DNA of 64,000 nt from the NCBI GenBank assembly GCA_963806635.1, contig CAWDZA010000002.1:1-64000 (forward strand), written 5' to 3'. The notes under the pieces are model-generated. The model was given only the letters and a program-made list of their open reading frames with translations. It was not told the origin of the DNA and ran no database searches. Position 1 is the first letter of the stretch; every line of letters starts with the position of its first letter. Made by a program: the position numbers and the translations under genes. Shown here one piece after another: positions 1-8,986 of this stretch. The stretch comes from CAVVEQ01 sp963806635. GTDB taxonomy: Bacteria; Chloroflexota; Anaerolineae; Anaerolineales; Anaerolineaceae.

Positions 1-1053
1 TACATCGGCATCACCTGCCTGGCTTCGGCGCAGGCCTGGAATTACAGCTCGCTGCTCTCCATGCGATTCCTCACCGGCATCGGTCTGGGCGCGGTCCTGC
101 CGGTTTCCTCCACCCTCGTCTCCGAATTCTCGCCCACCCGCCACCGCGGCGCCATGTCGGTCACCCTGCCCGCCTGCTGGGGCCTGGGCGGAACGGCTGC
201 CGCGCTGGTGGGCTACACAGTGGTTCAACACTACGGCTGGCGCCCGGCGATGCTGCTGGGAGGCGTGGCGCTGCTTCTTGTCCCCCTCGTCCGCTTCGGC
301 TTGCCCGAATCGGCGCGCTTTCTGATCGGCAAAGGACGGCTGGCGGAGGCGGAGCACGGGGTCGAGCGGACCCACCCCACGCCGGATCCCAAAGCCGCGC
401 CTTTGATGGAAGTGCCTTTCGCGGAACCGGGGGAAGGCGAAAAGCAGAACGGGGGGTTGTGGTCGCCTTGTTTCGCCCGCATCACCCTGGCGCTGTGGGT
501 GATGTGGATCGCGCTCAATTTCTTCTACCAGGGAGCCTTCATCTGGCTGCCTGTGCTGCTGGCAGGCGCTGGTGCCACCGGCGGGCGTTCATTTTTGCTG
601 ACGCTTGTGATCAGCCTCGGGCAGCTGCCCGGGACGGTGATCATCGCCTTTCTGGCCGACCGGGTGAGCCGCAGGAAGCTGATCCTGCTCTCGCTGGCGC
701 TGCTCTCGGCGGGCTCGTTCCTGTTTGGGCTCTCGCAGGCGGATGGCTGGGTGCTGGGAATGGGTTTCCTGCTGATGGTCTTCAACGGGATGGCCTGGGG
801 GCTGGCATACCCGTTCTCGGCGGAGCTTTACCCCACCCGCATGCGCGGCGCTGCCACTGGTTGGGCCAATGGCATCGGTCGTATTGGCGGGGTGCTGGCG
901 CCCATCGTGGTGGGGCTGGTCATCCAGGCGGGGGGCAGCCTGACGCTCGTGTTCACCATCCTGGCTGCCGCGCCATTCCTGGCCACCCTGATCCTTTCCA
1001 ATATCCGGCTCGAAACCACCGGGCGGTCGCTGGAGGAGATCGGCTCCGAATAA
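1..1053 (+). CDS. MFS transporter (5' end cut by window)
   Basis: Major facilitator superfamily permease of the inner membrane; the C-terminal 350 residues are visible and the frame is open from base 1, so the ATG at 61 is internal. Alternating hydrophobic helices are seen, with the typical cytoplasmic loop motif ADRVSRRK between helices and the conserved segments PESARFLIGKG and SAELYPTRMRG, which are characteristic of the sugar-porter/aromatic-acid branch (established for the family). Substrate cannot be told from the sequence. It stands alone; the next gene starts about 200 bases downstream. Confidence 0.9.
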   Translation, partial: YIGITCLASAQAWNYSSLLSMRFLTGIGLGAVLPVSSTLVSEFSPTRHRGAMSVTLPACWGLGGTAAALVGYTVVQHYGWRPAMLLGGVALLLVPLVRFGLPESARFLIGKGRLAEAEHGVERTHPTPDPKAAPLMEVPFAEPGEGEKQNGGLWSPCFARITLALWVMWIALNFFYQGAFIWLPVLLAGAGATGGRSFLLTLVISLGQLPGTVIIAFLADRVSRRKLILLSLALLSAGSFLFGLSQADGWVLGMGFLLMVFNGMAWGLAYPFSAELYPTRMRGAATGWANGIGRIGGVLAPIVVGLVIQAGGSLTLVFTILAAAPFLATLILSNIRLETTGRSLEEIGSE

Positions 1054-1256
1054 CCCGGATCGATTCTTCCCCGGGATGACCCCTCGGATCAAGAATCCGC
1101 CTATTTCCCCCTTTTCCTTAAGATTTCATCTGCCTGGGATTCCGTGAGGTTCTGAAAGACCAAATCCCTCTGGAGGATGACGGTTTAATCATTCCCCTCC
1201 GAAAATGATGTATATTGATGTTGATTATCCAAAAAATTCAGGAAAGACGGAATAAA

Positions 1257-1799
1257 ATGGGTAAAGCGACACAAGACCTGCGCTATGAGCATGATTCGAT
1301 CCTGCACGTCCTCACCATCGTTGACAAAATGCTGGCAGATACCACCAGCGACCAGGCTGAAACTCTCCGGTTCGGCGGAGAGCTGATCTACTTCTTAAAG
1401 ACCTTTGCGGATAAATGCCACCACGGCAAGGAGGAGAATTTCCTCTTTGAGGAAATGGTCCGCAGAGGCGTGCCGCAGGAAGGCGGTCCGATAGGGGTGA
1501 TGCTCCAGGAACACAAATTGGGCAGGGAATATATCGCCCTGATGGCAACCGCGGTCGAATCAAATGACCTGGCGAAATTCAGCGAAGCCGCCGGAATGTA
1601 CCGCGACCTGCTGCGCCCGCACATCCAGAAGGAAAATACGGTCCTCTTCGTCATGGCCGACAGGCTGATCGATGACGCCGCACAGGACGAAATGTTCGAG
1701 AAATTCGAGCAGCACGAGGAGAACGTGATCGGACATGGGGTGCACGAGGAGTTGCACGCCATGATTCACAAATGGGAAGGGGAGTTCGGGAATCCGTAG
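1257..1799 (+). CDS. Hemerythrin HHE domain protein
   Basis: 180-residue hemerythrin-like cation-binding protein, expected to bind a di-iron site that handles O2 or senses oxygen/NO/iron. Family histidines and acidic residues are visible in order: RYEHDS near residue 10, CHHGKEE near 58-64, QEHKLGREY near 95, RPHIQKEN near 122, and QHEENVIGHG in the last helices. The ATG at 1257 was chosen because AGGAAAG lies about 10 bases before it; an upstream in-frame ATG at 1215 has no ribosome site. Likely role in an anaerobe is oxygen or nitrosative stress protection (inference). Apparently monocistronic. Confidence 0.88.
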   Translation: MGKATQDLRYEHDSILHVLTIVDKMLADTTSDQAETLRFGGELIYFLKTFADKCHHGKEENFLFEEMVRRGVPQEGGPIGVMLQEHKLGREYIALMATAVESNDLAKFSEAAGMYRDLLRPHIQKENTVLFVMADRLIDDAAQDEMFEKFEQHEENVIGHGVHEELHAMIHKWEGEFGNP

Positions 1800-1919
1800 A
1801 GGGGTTTGAAGTCGGGCACCGACTTCGTGACCGAATTACGTTTGAAAGCGGAGCCGGGATTTATCTGTGATTCTTTTCAGTAGGTATAATCAAAACAGCC
1901 CAAATTCTGGAGGTTCACC

Positions 1920-2084
1920 ATGTCTGACCAAAGCTCTTCCAAACCCGTGCGCGTGGATGCCGGGATGGGCATCATTTGGTTCATCGGCTGGATGTTCACC
2001 ATCGCCTTCGCCCACCTGCTGTGGTGGCAGGCCATCCTGGGGCTGATCATCTGGCCCTACTACCTCGGCCTGGCTGCCCGCTAG
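1920..2084 (+). CDS. Small membrane protein, 54 aa
   Basis: A 54-residue ORF beginning MSDQSSSKPVRVDAGMGIIW. A short polar N-terminus is followed by two hydrophobic stretches (about residues 16-34 and 37-53) rich in Trp, with a WFIGWMFTIAFAH segment that reads like a conserved small two-helix membrane protein. A GGAGG sequence lies about 9 bases before the ATG, which supports translation. No function is recognised. Confidence 0.7.
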   Translation: MSDQSSSKPVRVDAGMGIIWFIGWMFTIAFAHLLWWQAILGLIIWPYYLGLAAR

Positions 2085-2165
2085 CCCCACCCCGCCCTCT
2101 CCCCCCGGGAACGGCCGCAAACCGGGAAGGGCGGTTCTGCTTTCCCTCAAAACCGGTTCACATTC

Positions 2166-2999
2166 GTGCAGTTTTTTCTTTATAATTCCCCAACTATCCA
2201 GCCTTTACTCTGCTGGGATGTTTCGATACCCGACCTCCTATGCGTAAATAACACTCCGCCTGCATCAAACCCCCACATTGCAATTCATTCCAATCGAATC
2301 GCACTTGTGCTGGGCTGCATTGCCCTGGGATTGGCTGCGGCCGGTTTGGCAGATAAGCTCATCTTCCGCACTGGGGAGCTGGCAGACCTTTGGCGCATCC
2401 AGGCTCTTTTCGACCTGGATGGAGAAAACAACCTGCCCTCCTTTTTTTCAACCCTGATCCTTTTGGTATCCTCGCTTTTCTTGTTCCTTATTGCGGATCT
2501 GAACCGCCACAAACCTCGCGGGGGATACGGTTACTGGCTGGCGCTAGCCATCTGGTTTCTGTACATGGCTTACGATGAAGCCTTTAGCGTTCACGAATTG
2601 TTGAACGGTCCGATCCGCGAAATTCTGCACATGCAGATATTCGGTTTCTTTTATTTCGCCTGGGTTGTTCCGGGGATCATCTTCATCGCAGTATTTATCC
2701 TGGTCTACTTTCGCTTCTGGAAAGATCTGCCAGTCCGCACGCGCAGGGAAATTTTGCTGGCAGCAATTTTGTATATCCTGGGGGCAGTCGGTTTTGATAT
2801 GCTCGGCGGCCGATACGTGGAATTTCACGTCTCCACCAATCTTACATATATCCTGCTTTCCACAATCGAGGAATCTCTGGAGATGGCCGGGATCATTGTC
2901 TTTATATGGGGGCTTCTTCACCACCTGGAGGATCAATTCCCACAGGTGAGTCTACGTTTCTTGGATCTGGCCCAAAAAGCCGGGCGTAAAGATAGCTGA
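2166..2999 (+). CDS. Multi-pass membrane protein, unknown function
   Basis: Up to 277 residues with about six predicted membrane helices. Polar and acidic residues sit inside or beside helices in AYDEAFSVHE (about 137-146) and TIEESLEMAGI (about 235-245), a pattern that suggests a conserved functional site. The first 45 residues look non-conserved and rich in Pro/Asn, so the true start may be a GTG or TTG downstream of 2166; no convincing ribosome site decides it. It ends 23 bases before the lactate dehydrogenase gene and may be co-transcribed with it. I do not recognise a named family. Confidence 0.65.
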   Translation: MQFFLYNSPTIQPLLCWDVSIPDLLCVNNTPPASNPHIAIHSNRIALVLGCIALGLAAAGLADKLIFRTGELADLWRIQALFDLDGENNLPSFFSTLILLVSSLFLFLIADLNRHKPRGGYGYWLALAIWFLYMAYDEAFSVHELLNGPIREILHMQIFGFFYFAWVVPGIIFIAVFILVYFRFWKDLPVRTRREILLAAILYILGAVGFDMLGGRYVEFHVSTNLTYILLSTIEESLEMAGIIVFIWGLLHHLEDQFPQVSLRFLDLAQKAGRKDS

Positions 3000-3022
3000 A
3001 AAATGAAAGGCGGAAAAACGCC

Positions 3023-3985
3023 ATGACTGATTCCTTATCTGACCTCAAACCCCACAAGATCACCATCATCGGCAGCGGCAAGGTGGGCACCACCTTCGCT
3101 TATGCCCTTCTGCTTTCCGGTCAAGTGGGCGAGATCGTCCTCATCGACGTGGATAAGCGGCGCACCGAGGGCGAGGTAATGGACCTGGGAGATGCCGTGC
3201 CGCTTACGCATCCCACCCGCATCCTGCAGGGCGATTATCCCGATTGCGCTGGCGCGGACGTGGTGGTCATCACTGCGGGGGCATCCCAGAAACCGGGCGA
3301 GACCCGCCTGGACCTGCTCAAACGCAACACTGCCATCTTCGCCGGGATCATCCCGCAAATTCTACGCCACAACCCCCAGCCGCTGATCCTCAACGCCACC
3401 AACCCGGTGGATATCCTCAGTTATGCTGCCTGGAAGTTCTCCGGCCTGCCCGCGCAGCGGGTGATCGGCTCGGGCACCATCCTGGATACCGCCCGTTTCC
3501 GCGCCGCGCTCAGCCAGCGCTTCAACCTGGATGCGCGCAGCGTGCATGCCTACATCATTGGCGAGCACGGCGATTCCGAGGTGGCGGTGTGGAGCTCGGC
3601 CAACATCGCCGGAATCCCCCTGGTGGATTATTGCCGGGAGGTGAAGGGCGAGGTGTGCAAGGAGGACCGCGTGCGGATCAGCGAACAGGTACGCAACGCC
3701 GCCTACGAGATCATCTCCCGCAAGGGCGCGACCTTTTATGCGGTGGCGGTCGGGCTGCTGCGCATCGTGGAAAGCATTCTGCGCGATCAACACAGCGTTC
3801 TTTCCGTCTCCAACCTCGTCCCGGGTTATTACGGCATCGAGGACGTGTATCTCAGCCTGCCCTCGGTGGTGGGCCGGCGAGGTGTGGAGCGAATCCTGCC
3901 CATCACGCTTGATGAAGCCGAGCAGGCTGCCCTGCGCCGTTCGGCTGAGGTTATGCAGGAGTATATCCGCCAGCTTGGGCTGTAA
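3023..3985 (+). CDS. ldh: L-lactate dehydrogenase
   Basis: 320 residues, usual length for L-LDH, which interconverts pyruvate and L-lactate with NADH in the cytoplasm. The Rossmann motif GSGKVGTT is at residues 18-25, with the NAD-selective acidic residue in IDVD at 41-44. The mobile loop reads QKPGETR (89-95); glutamine at the first position marks lactate rather than malate specificity. The catalytic Asp-Arg pair is in LDTARF (154-159) and the catalytic histidine in GEHGDSE (180-186). It suggests fermentative disposal of reducing power. The next gene starts 32 bases downstream in the same direction. Confidence 0.95.
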   Translation: MTDSLSDLKPHKITIIGSGKVGTTFAYALLLSGQVGEIVLIDVDKRRTEGEVMDLGDAVPLTHPTRILQGDYPDCAGADVVVITAGASQKPGETRLDLLKRNTAIFAGIIPQILRHNPQPLILNATNPVDILSYAAWKFSGLPAQRVIGSGTILDTARFRAALSQRFNLDARSVHAYIIGEHGDSEVAVWSSANIAGIPLVDYCREVKGEVCKEDRVRISEQVRNAAYEIISRKGATFYAVAVGLLRIVESILRDQHSVLSVSNLVPGYYGIEDVYLSLPSVVGRRGVERILPITLDEAEQAALRRSAEVMQEYIRQLGL

Positions 3986-4017
3986 AGAAATCTCAATATT
4001 CTATTGGAGATATCGCC

Positions 4018-4476
4018 ATGAAGACTACCCTTCTATTCGGTGTGATCGCTGCCCTGGCTACCGGGGCAGCCATCGGTGCGCAATCCACCATCAGCTCGCG
4101 AATCGGTGCGGTCATCGGGCCGTTCCGGACGGGCATGCTGGTCAATTTTGTGGGCGGGATCATGGCCGGGTTGCTGCTCCTGGGGTTCACCGCCTTCCAG
4201 GGGCGAAGCGTGTGGGGAATTCCTTCTTCTGTGATCGGTCTGCTCCTCATCGGCAGCGCCCTGGGGATCGCCATCATCACCGGGGTTTCTTTTTCTCTGC
4301 AACTCACGGGTGTGGCGGCTGGGTTGGCAACCATCATCCTGGGGCAGATGACCGCCTCTGTGATCATTGATGCCAAAGGCTGGGGGGCAGGTGCGGCTAT
4401 CCCGGTCACCCTGCCGCGGGTGCTGGGGCTGATGGCGATCGCTGCGGGAGTGTTCCTGCTGCTACCACGCAAATAA
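4018..4476 (+). CDS. YdcZ-type (DMT superfamily) membrane protein
   Basis: 152-residue membrane protein with five hydrophobic helices. Its opening segment (MKTTLLFGVIAALATGAAIG followed by QSTISSRIG) and internal FVGGIMAGL match the DUF606/YdcZ half-size drug/metabolite transporter family, which usually works as a dimer of short units. The substrate is unknown. It lies 32 bases after ldh, so the two may share a transcript, and a perfect hairpin follows the stop codon. Confidence 0.8.
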   Translation: MKTTLLFGVIAALATGAAIGAQSTISSRIGAVIGPFRTGMLVNFVGGIMAGLLLLGFTAFQGRSVWGIPSSVIGLLLIGSALGIAIITGVSFSLQLTGVAAGLATIILGQMTASVIIDAKGWGAGAAIPVTLPRVLGLMAIAAGVFLLLPRK

Positions 4477-4480
4477 GAGA

Positions 4481-4508
4481 TTGCAGCGGGGGGTTCCCCC
4501 CGCTGCAA
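4481..4508. terminator. Perfect 13-bp inverted repeat between convergent genes
   Basis: TTGCAGCGGGGGG (4481-4493) pairs exactly with CCCCCCGCTGCAA (4496-4508). It has no U tract on either side. It sits between the YdcZ-type gene and the convergent RNHCP gene, so it probably stabilises 3' ends or acts as a weak bidirectional terminator. Confidence 0.6.
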
Positions 4509-4511
4509 CGG

Positions 4512-5120
4512 TTAAGCTTCCGATTCTACAGATTTCATCATTGGCATCTCCACCTCGATCGGCTGCCGCCCGTAGATCTGGGCGTAGGCAGCGTCGAATC
4601 CGCTTGCGTCCAGGGCGCGGATGCCCATCGCGGACAAGTTGTTCAGGAAAAGCACGGGCAGTTCCACACAGGACTTGCCCAGGGCATAGAGAGCTTCAGG
4701 GTTGTCATCGGCGGCGATGCGGTTGATGTCGATCTTACCGCAGCCGGTGCAGCGGTGGATGATCATCAGCTCGCCCTGTCCTTCCCCAGGGTAGCGCTTG
4801 CGGACCTTTTTGAAGGTCAACCCGAGAGCCACCATCCGGCTTCTGCACGCGGAGCGGCGGTCACCCGCCCTGGTCTGATCCACATGCAGCGAGACCAGGC
4901 AGAACGGGCAGTGGTTACGGTGATTCACCCCGCAGGCTTCCCGCGAGGAGCTGACCCAGCTTTTACAGGATGTGCATTTGAACCCGTCATTGTTTTCGAT
5001 GTACCTCTGCTGGTGCGGGGTTCTTTCATCATTTTTCTTTTTTGTCCTAATTTTTTCAAAAGGCGATTCATCAAAATTGTCATCCAGGAATCCTCGCCTT
5101 GGGGTCTTGGTATTCTTCAT
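4512..5120 (-). CDS. RNHCP domain protein
   Basis: 202 residues with a zinc-ribbon-like cluster: CTSC (about residue 49), then the family signature RNHCPFC with VDQ downstream (about 68-84), and later RCTGCGK (about 125). This is the RNHCP domain, named after that motif; its biochemical role is not established. The C-terminal 70 residues contain no recognised motif. The ATG at 5120 was chosen because TGAGGC lies a few bases upstream; the in-frame TTG at 5138 lies inside the U tract of the upstream terminator. The gene is preceded by a roughly 300-base leader ending in that terminator, which suggests attenuation. Confidence 0.82.
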   Translation of the reverse strand: MKNTKTPRRGFLDDNFDESPFEKIRTKKKNDERTPHQQRYIENNDGFKCTSCKSWVSSSREACGVNHRNHCPFCLVSLHVDQTRAGDRRSACRSRMVALGLTFKKVRKRYPGEGQGELMIIHRCTGCGKIDINRIAADDNPEALYALGKSCVELPVLFLNNLSAMGIRALDASGFDAAYAQIYGRQPIEVEMPMMKSVESEA

Positions 5121-5136
5121 TTTTGCCTCACAAAAC

Positions 5137-5170
5137 AAAAAAACCGGCGCGGAAATATCCCGTGGCCGGT
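5137..5170 (-). terminator. Rho-independent terminator just upstream of the RNHCP start codon
   Basis: Read on the minus strand, ACCGGC (5170-5165) and GCCGGT (5148-5143) form a stem with extra inner pairing, followed by seven U (5143-5137). It ends 17 bases before the ATG at 5120 with no gene before it on this strand for about 300 bases, so it is likely a leader attenuator. Confidence 0.75.
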
Positions 5171-5453
5171 ATAAAAAGTTGTTCTTATCGCTTAGAATCG
5201 TGGGATCGCGGGGGGGTGCCCGGTGCGGATCAAGCGGGGATGGGTAGATCCATCCTTAAAAACAAACCACGGGGCAGGAGCGCACCCGTGGTGAAAGGAA
5301 TCAAGCTGTGTGTTAAATCAAACCTGAACCTGCAGGGCAGCCCATGCGGTTTTGTTTTGAACTTGAACAAGCGCCGAAGCCATATTAAACAGAAGACAAT
5401 CCTTTCTCGTTTTCAAACGCGCTGAATATACCATTATTCTTGAAAACCGTAAA
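5137..5453 (-). promoter_or_regulatory. Promoter and structured leader (candidate riboswitch or attenuator) of the RNHCP gene
   Basis: This gene-free stretch holds, on the minus strand, a sigma70-like promoter TTTACG (5453-5448), 17-base spacer, TATATT (5430-5425). A transcript would start near 5418 and run about 280 bases to the terminator at 5137-5170. The leader has a hairpin CCACGGG (5291-5285) with CCCGTGG (5273-5267). The same CCACGGG recurs at 5165-5159 inside the terminator, so the single CCCGTGG can pair with either copy: a switchable terminator/antiterminator arrangement. No known riboswitch consensus was recognised. It could instead be a free-standing small RNA. Confidence 0.5.
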
Positions 5454-5471
5454 TATTTCACGTCCCCATTG

Positions 5472-6374
5472 ATGAAAAAAATACGCTATCATTCAGGCTT
5501 GCCGAAATCCCAACCTGAGATATATCCTTTGCCCAGCCTTCGCAGCCGTCTCTTCCAGCGCGTCATGCGTCTTTTTCTCCCCCGCCTTTCCAATGGACGC
5601 CCTGTGCAGGAATCCCGCGAAAGGCTTGGCCAGATCGTCCACTGGACCTGGTTCCTCACCAATTGGGTGGATGCGCAGCAGATGGTCGCCAAAGGAGTCA
5701 CCTGCGAATTCATCACCCCAAAAAATGGGGTTCCCGGGCATGCCGTGCTCTACCTGCATGGCGGCGGCTACACCATCTGCTCCCCGGCGACGCACCGCAA
5801 CCTGGCCGGGCGGATCGCGAAAGCCGCGCAGGCCTATACCCTGGTTCCCGATTACCGCCTGGCGCCTGAACATCCCTTCCCGGCTGCCCTGGAGGATGCG
5901 CTTGCCTGCTGGGACTGGCTGATTGCCCAGGGGTATCCCGAAAAGAACATCAGCCTGGGCGGGGATTCCGCCGGGGGAGGGCTGGCACTGGCGCTTACCT
6001 TCAAGCTGAGAGATGCTGGCAGACCCCTGCCATCCTCCATTGTTCTGCTATCCCCCTGGGTGGATCTGTCGGAGGCGGGTGATTATGCACGGTTATACCT
6101 GACCGAAGGCGACCTGCGCAACCCGCTGGTATCCCCCCTCTTCGGCGATCTGCGCGGACTGCCGCCCATCCTCCTGCATGCGGGCGGGGACGATTTTCTA
6201 CTCCAGGATTCGGTGCGCCTGGGGAAAGCGATTAATGACCAGGGCGGGGAGGTGGAATTCAAGGAATGGGCAGGGCTCTTCCATGTGTTCCAGGCGTTCG
6301 CCCCTTTCTTCCCTGAAGCCGGCCAGGCCATTTCCGAGATCGGCGCCTTCTTTCGCACCCATTTTTCCTCATAA
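5472..6374 (+). CDS. Alpha/beta hydrolase, hormone-sensitive lipase family
   Basis: 300-residue esterase. The oxyanion-hole motif HGGGYT is near residue 97, the nucleophile motif GDSAGGG near 166, an Asp in the D-F segment near residue 243 and a candidate catalytic His in GLFHVF near 272. This HGGG plus GDSAG pair defines the HSL (family IV) lipases/esterases that cleave short acyl esters. ATG at 5472 is preferred over the TTG at 5469; no strong ribosome site is visible. The next gene begins about 100 bases downstream and is probably separate. Confidence 0.9.
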   Translation: MKKIRYHSGLPKSQPEIYPLPSLRSRLFQRVMRLFLPRLSNGRPVQESRERLGQIVHWTWFLTNWVDAQQMVAKGVTCEFITPKNGVPGHAVLYLHGGGYTICSPATHRNLAGRIAKAAQAYTLVPDYRLAPEHPFPAALEDALACWDWLIAQGYPEKNISLGGDSAGGGLALALTFKLRDAGRPLPSSIVLLSPWVDLSEAGDYARLYLTEGDLRNPLVSPLFGDLRGLPPILLHAGGDDFLLQDSVRLGKAINDQGGEVEFKEWAGLFHVFQAFAPFFPEAGQAISEIGAFFRTHFSS

Positions 6375-6477
6375 AACCCTTAAAATCGGCATATTGCGCA
6401 ATCCTGTCAATCGGGTCATAATCAGAACAAACCCTGACCGGAAGGGCTCTCCCTTCCCCGCTCCAAGGAGGTATTTG

Positions 6478-7106
6478 ATGAAAAAATTTGCATTGCTTAT
6501 TCTTACGGTTGTCATCCTGGTTGCCTGCGCCCCCAACGTTCCGGCGCAGCCGACCGCGGATATTGCCCGGGTGAAAACAGCAGCGGTGGCCACATACCAG
6601 GCATCCCAGCCAACCCAGGAACCGCCTGCCCCAACAGCCGTTCCCCCCACCGCCACCCAGTTACCGCCTGCCACCCAGGAACCGACCCTGGTGCCCACCC
6701 CAACCCTGAAGGTACCCACCCTGGCTCCCACCACCGCGCCAGTCCTCTTCCAGCGGCGGCAAAGTGCTGGAAGGCGATCATGCCTACCTGGCGGATCAAT
6801 CCCCGCGCGATTTCGCGGTCATCAAACCAGGTACCGGAATGCCGGTCTATTACACCTTCCAGAACATTGGCACCACCACCTGGACCACGAAGTACACTTT
6901 TCGCTATTTCGATGGATACCAGGCCTGGGGCGAGACTTCGGTGAATCTTCCCCACGAGGTAAAACCCGGCGAGACGGTCTTCATCGGCATGTGGGTGTTT
7001 CCGCCTGAGGATCCCGGGGGACAATATACTCACTTACTGGGGTCTCTTTAATCAAGATGGCGAACGATTCAATAAAGTAAATTATCCTTTTTACGTGGAA
7101 AAATGA
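6478..7106 (+). CDS. Lipoprotein with NBR1-Ig-like domain (two frameshifts)
   Basis: The start is ATG 6478 after AAGGAGG. A lipoprotein signal peptide ends in LVACAPN (Cys near residue 17), followed by a Pro/Thr/Gln-rich linker to about residue 88 and an Ig-like domain (GDHAYLADQSP, then PVYYTFQNIGTTTW). The W-containing beta segment followed by PGETV is the NBR1-Ig/'next to BRCA1' pattern often found in Chloroflexota surface lipoproteins. The frame moves by one base near 6740 and again near 7035, after which it runs to TGA at 7104-7106 with NQDGERFNKVNYPFYVEK. Both breaks need one base removed. It is probably an intact gene of about 208 residues with sequence errors. Confidence 0.75.
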
Positions 7107-7142
7107 ATCCTGTTGAAGGGTTTTTGGGAAATCTTTGTAGCG

Positions 7143-7174
7143 CCCGGGCGGAATCGCCCGGGTGCACCTTTTTA
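7143..7174 (+). terminator. Rho-independent terminator
   Basis: CCCGGGCG (7143-7150), loop GAAT, CGCCCGGG (7155-7162), then a T run at 7169-7173. It ends the lipoprotein transcript before the pirin gene. Confidence 0.75.
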
Positions 7175-7194
7175 GGAATAATAGCGGAGGAAAA

Positions 7195-8060
7195 GTGAGC
7201 ATCTCGAGAAAGATCAAGCGACTTTCCACCAGCCGCCCAACCCTGGAGGGCGCCGGGGTGCACCTGAAACGCGCTTTCGGTTTTGGTGACCCGCATCTTG
7301 TTCGACCCCTTCCTGCTGCTGGATGATTTCCGCGGGGATGACCCTTCTGATTACTCGCGCGGATTCCCATGGCACCCCCACCGCGGCATCGAGACCATCA
7401 CGTACGTGCTGGCAGGCGATGTGGAGCATGGCGACAGCCTGGGCAATGCCGGCGTGATCGGTGCCGGAGATGTGCAATGGATGACCGCCGGCAGCGGAAT
7501 CATCCACCAGGAGATGCCGCAGGGAGATGCCCTGGGGCGGATGTACGGCTTCCAGCTCTGGGCGAACCTGCCTGCCAGTCAAAAAATGATGGATCCGCGC
7601 TACCGCGAGGTGAAATCCGCGGATATCCCCGAGGTGACCCTGGAGGGCGGGGTGAAAGTTCGCGTCATCAGCGGAGAGGCGGGTGGTGTGCGCGGACCGG
7701 TGCGCGATATCGTCATCGAACCCGACTATCTGGATATCACCCTGCCAGCCGGGGTGGAGCATGATTTCCCCATGCAATGCATCCCACACCGCGTTCGCCT
7801 ATGTTTTCGAGGGCGGGGGCATCATACCAGCCTCGCCCGGGGAGAAGCTGGAAAATGGCTCCCTGGTTCTTTTCGGAGAGGGCGATGAGATCCAGATCCG
7901 GGCAGGGGATACCGGCATGCGCCTGCTGCTCATCTCCGGAAAACCTCTGCACGAGCCGATCGCCTGGTACGGGCCGATCGTGATGAACACCGATGCCGAG
8001 TTGGAGCTGGCGTTCAAAGAATACCGCGAGGGCACTTTCATCAAGAAAACCGGGATGTAG
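7195..8060 (+). CDS. Pirin family protein (two frameshifts)
   Basis: A bicupin pirin; some members are quercetinases or redox-linked regulators. The metal-binding motifs HPHRGIETITY and IIHQEMP are present in the first cupin, and WYGPIVMNT near the end is typical of pirins. The start is GTG 7195 after GGAGG. The protein reads in frame to about 7290, then DPFLLLDDF continues one base later to about 7780, and ASHTAFAYVFEGGG continues a further base later to the stop at 8060. Removing one base at each point gives about 287 residues, the usual size. Confidence 0.85.
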
Positions 8061-8130
8061 GGAAAATCAATATAATATACAATGATGCTGCGGGTTGAGT
8101 TCACCCCCCCATCCTGAAAGGAGAACGCGC

Positions 8131-8986
8131 GTGCGTCAACCCCTTCTCAAAGCGTGGAATTATTATATCAGCCGGCAATTCCTGGTGATCGTCACCTGTT
8201 ACATATTTCTATTTTTCCTGGGGATTCTGGATTTCTACACCGGGAATCAGCTTTCGTTCTCGTTTCTGTATCTATTACCGGTCTGCCTGATCACCTGGGT
8301 GGGTGGCGGGGTGATGGGGGCGATCAGCGCGTTTATTTCGGTGGTCATCTGGCAAATGGCCAGTTACATGTCGGGGGAAATGTATCCATCCGTCTGGATT
8401 CCTGTATGGAATTCGGTCTCCAGGTTGATTTTTCTCCTTGTGGGCGTGTTATTGCTGGACCGCTTCCATCAGAACCTGCAGATGGAGCGCAACTTCGCCC
8501 GCACCGATTTCCTGACGGGAACCGCCAACCGGCGCGCGTTTTTTGAGATCGCCAGCATCGAGGTCACCCGCGCATGCCCGTTATGCCCATCCGATCTCGG
8601 TGATTTACCTCGACCTGGATGGCCTGAAAGCCGTCAATGATAGTTACGGGCACAAAGCCGGCGATGCACTCTTGCGCCTGGTGGGACGCACCATCTCGCG
8701 CTCCCTGCGCACCTCGGACCTGGTAGCCAGGGTGGGCGGGGATGAGTTCTGCGTGCTCCTGCCGGAGAGCGGGGAGAAGGCTGCCAACCGGGCGGCCAAC
8801 CGCATCTTCGAACGCCTGAACGCGAAAATGGTGGATGAAAACTATCCCACCACCTTTTCCTTTGGGGTGGTCAGTTACGTGCACGGTTATCCAAAATCTG
8901 TGGACGAGATGATCCAGGAAGCGGATATGGTCATGTATGAAGTGAAAAAAACCGGCAAGAACAACGTCCGGGTGGAGGTCCTTTAA
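8131..8986 (+). CDS. Membrane diguanylate cyclase, GGDEF (one frameshift)
   Basis: Makes cyclic-di-GMP from two GTP. The N-terminal 120 residues contain about four hydrophobic helices (sensor domain), followed by a DFLTGTANRRAF linker and a GGDEF domain with the intact catalytic motif RVGGDEF and the metal/substrate segment YLDLDGLKAVND. The start is GTG 8131 after AAAGGAGA. The frame slips by one base near 8575 between EVTRA and RYAHPIS; removing one base gives about 284 residues. The stop TAA overlaps the ATG of the next gene (TAATG), so they are translationally coupled. Confidence 0.87.
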
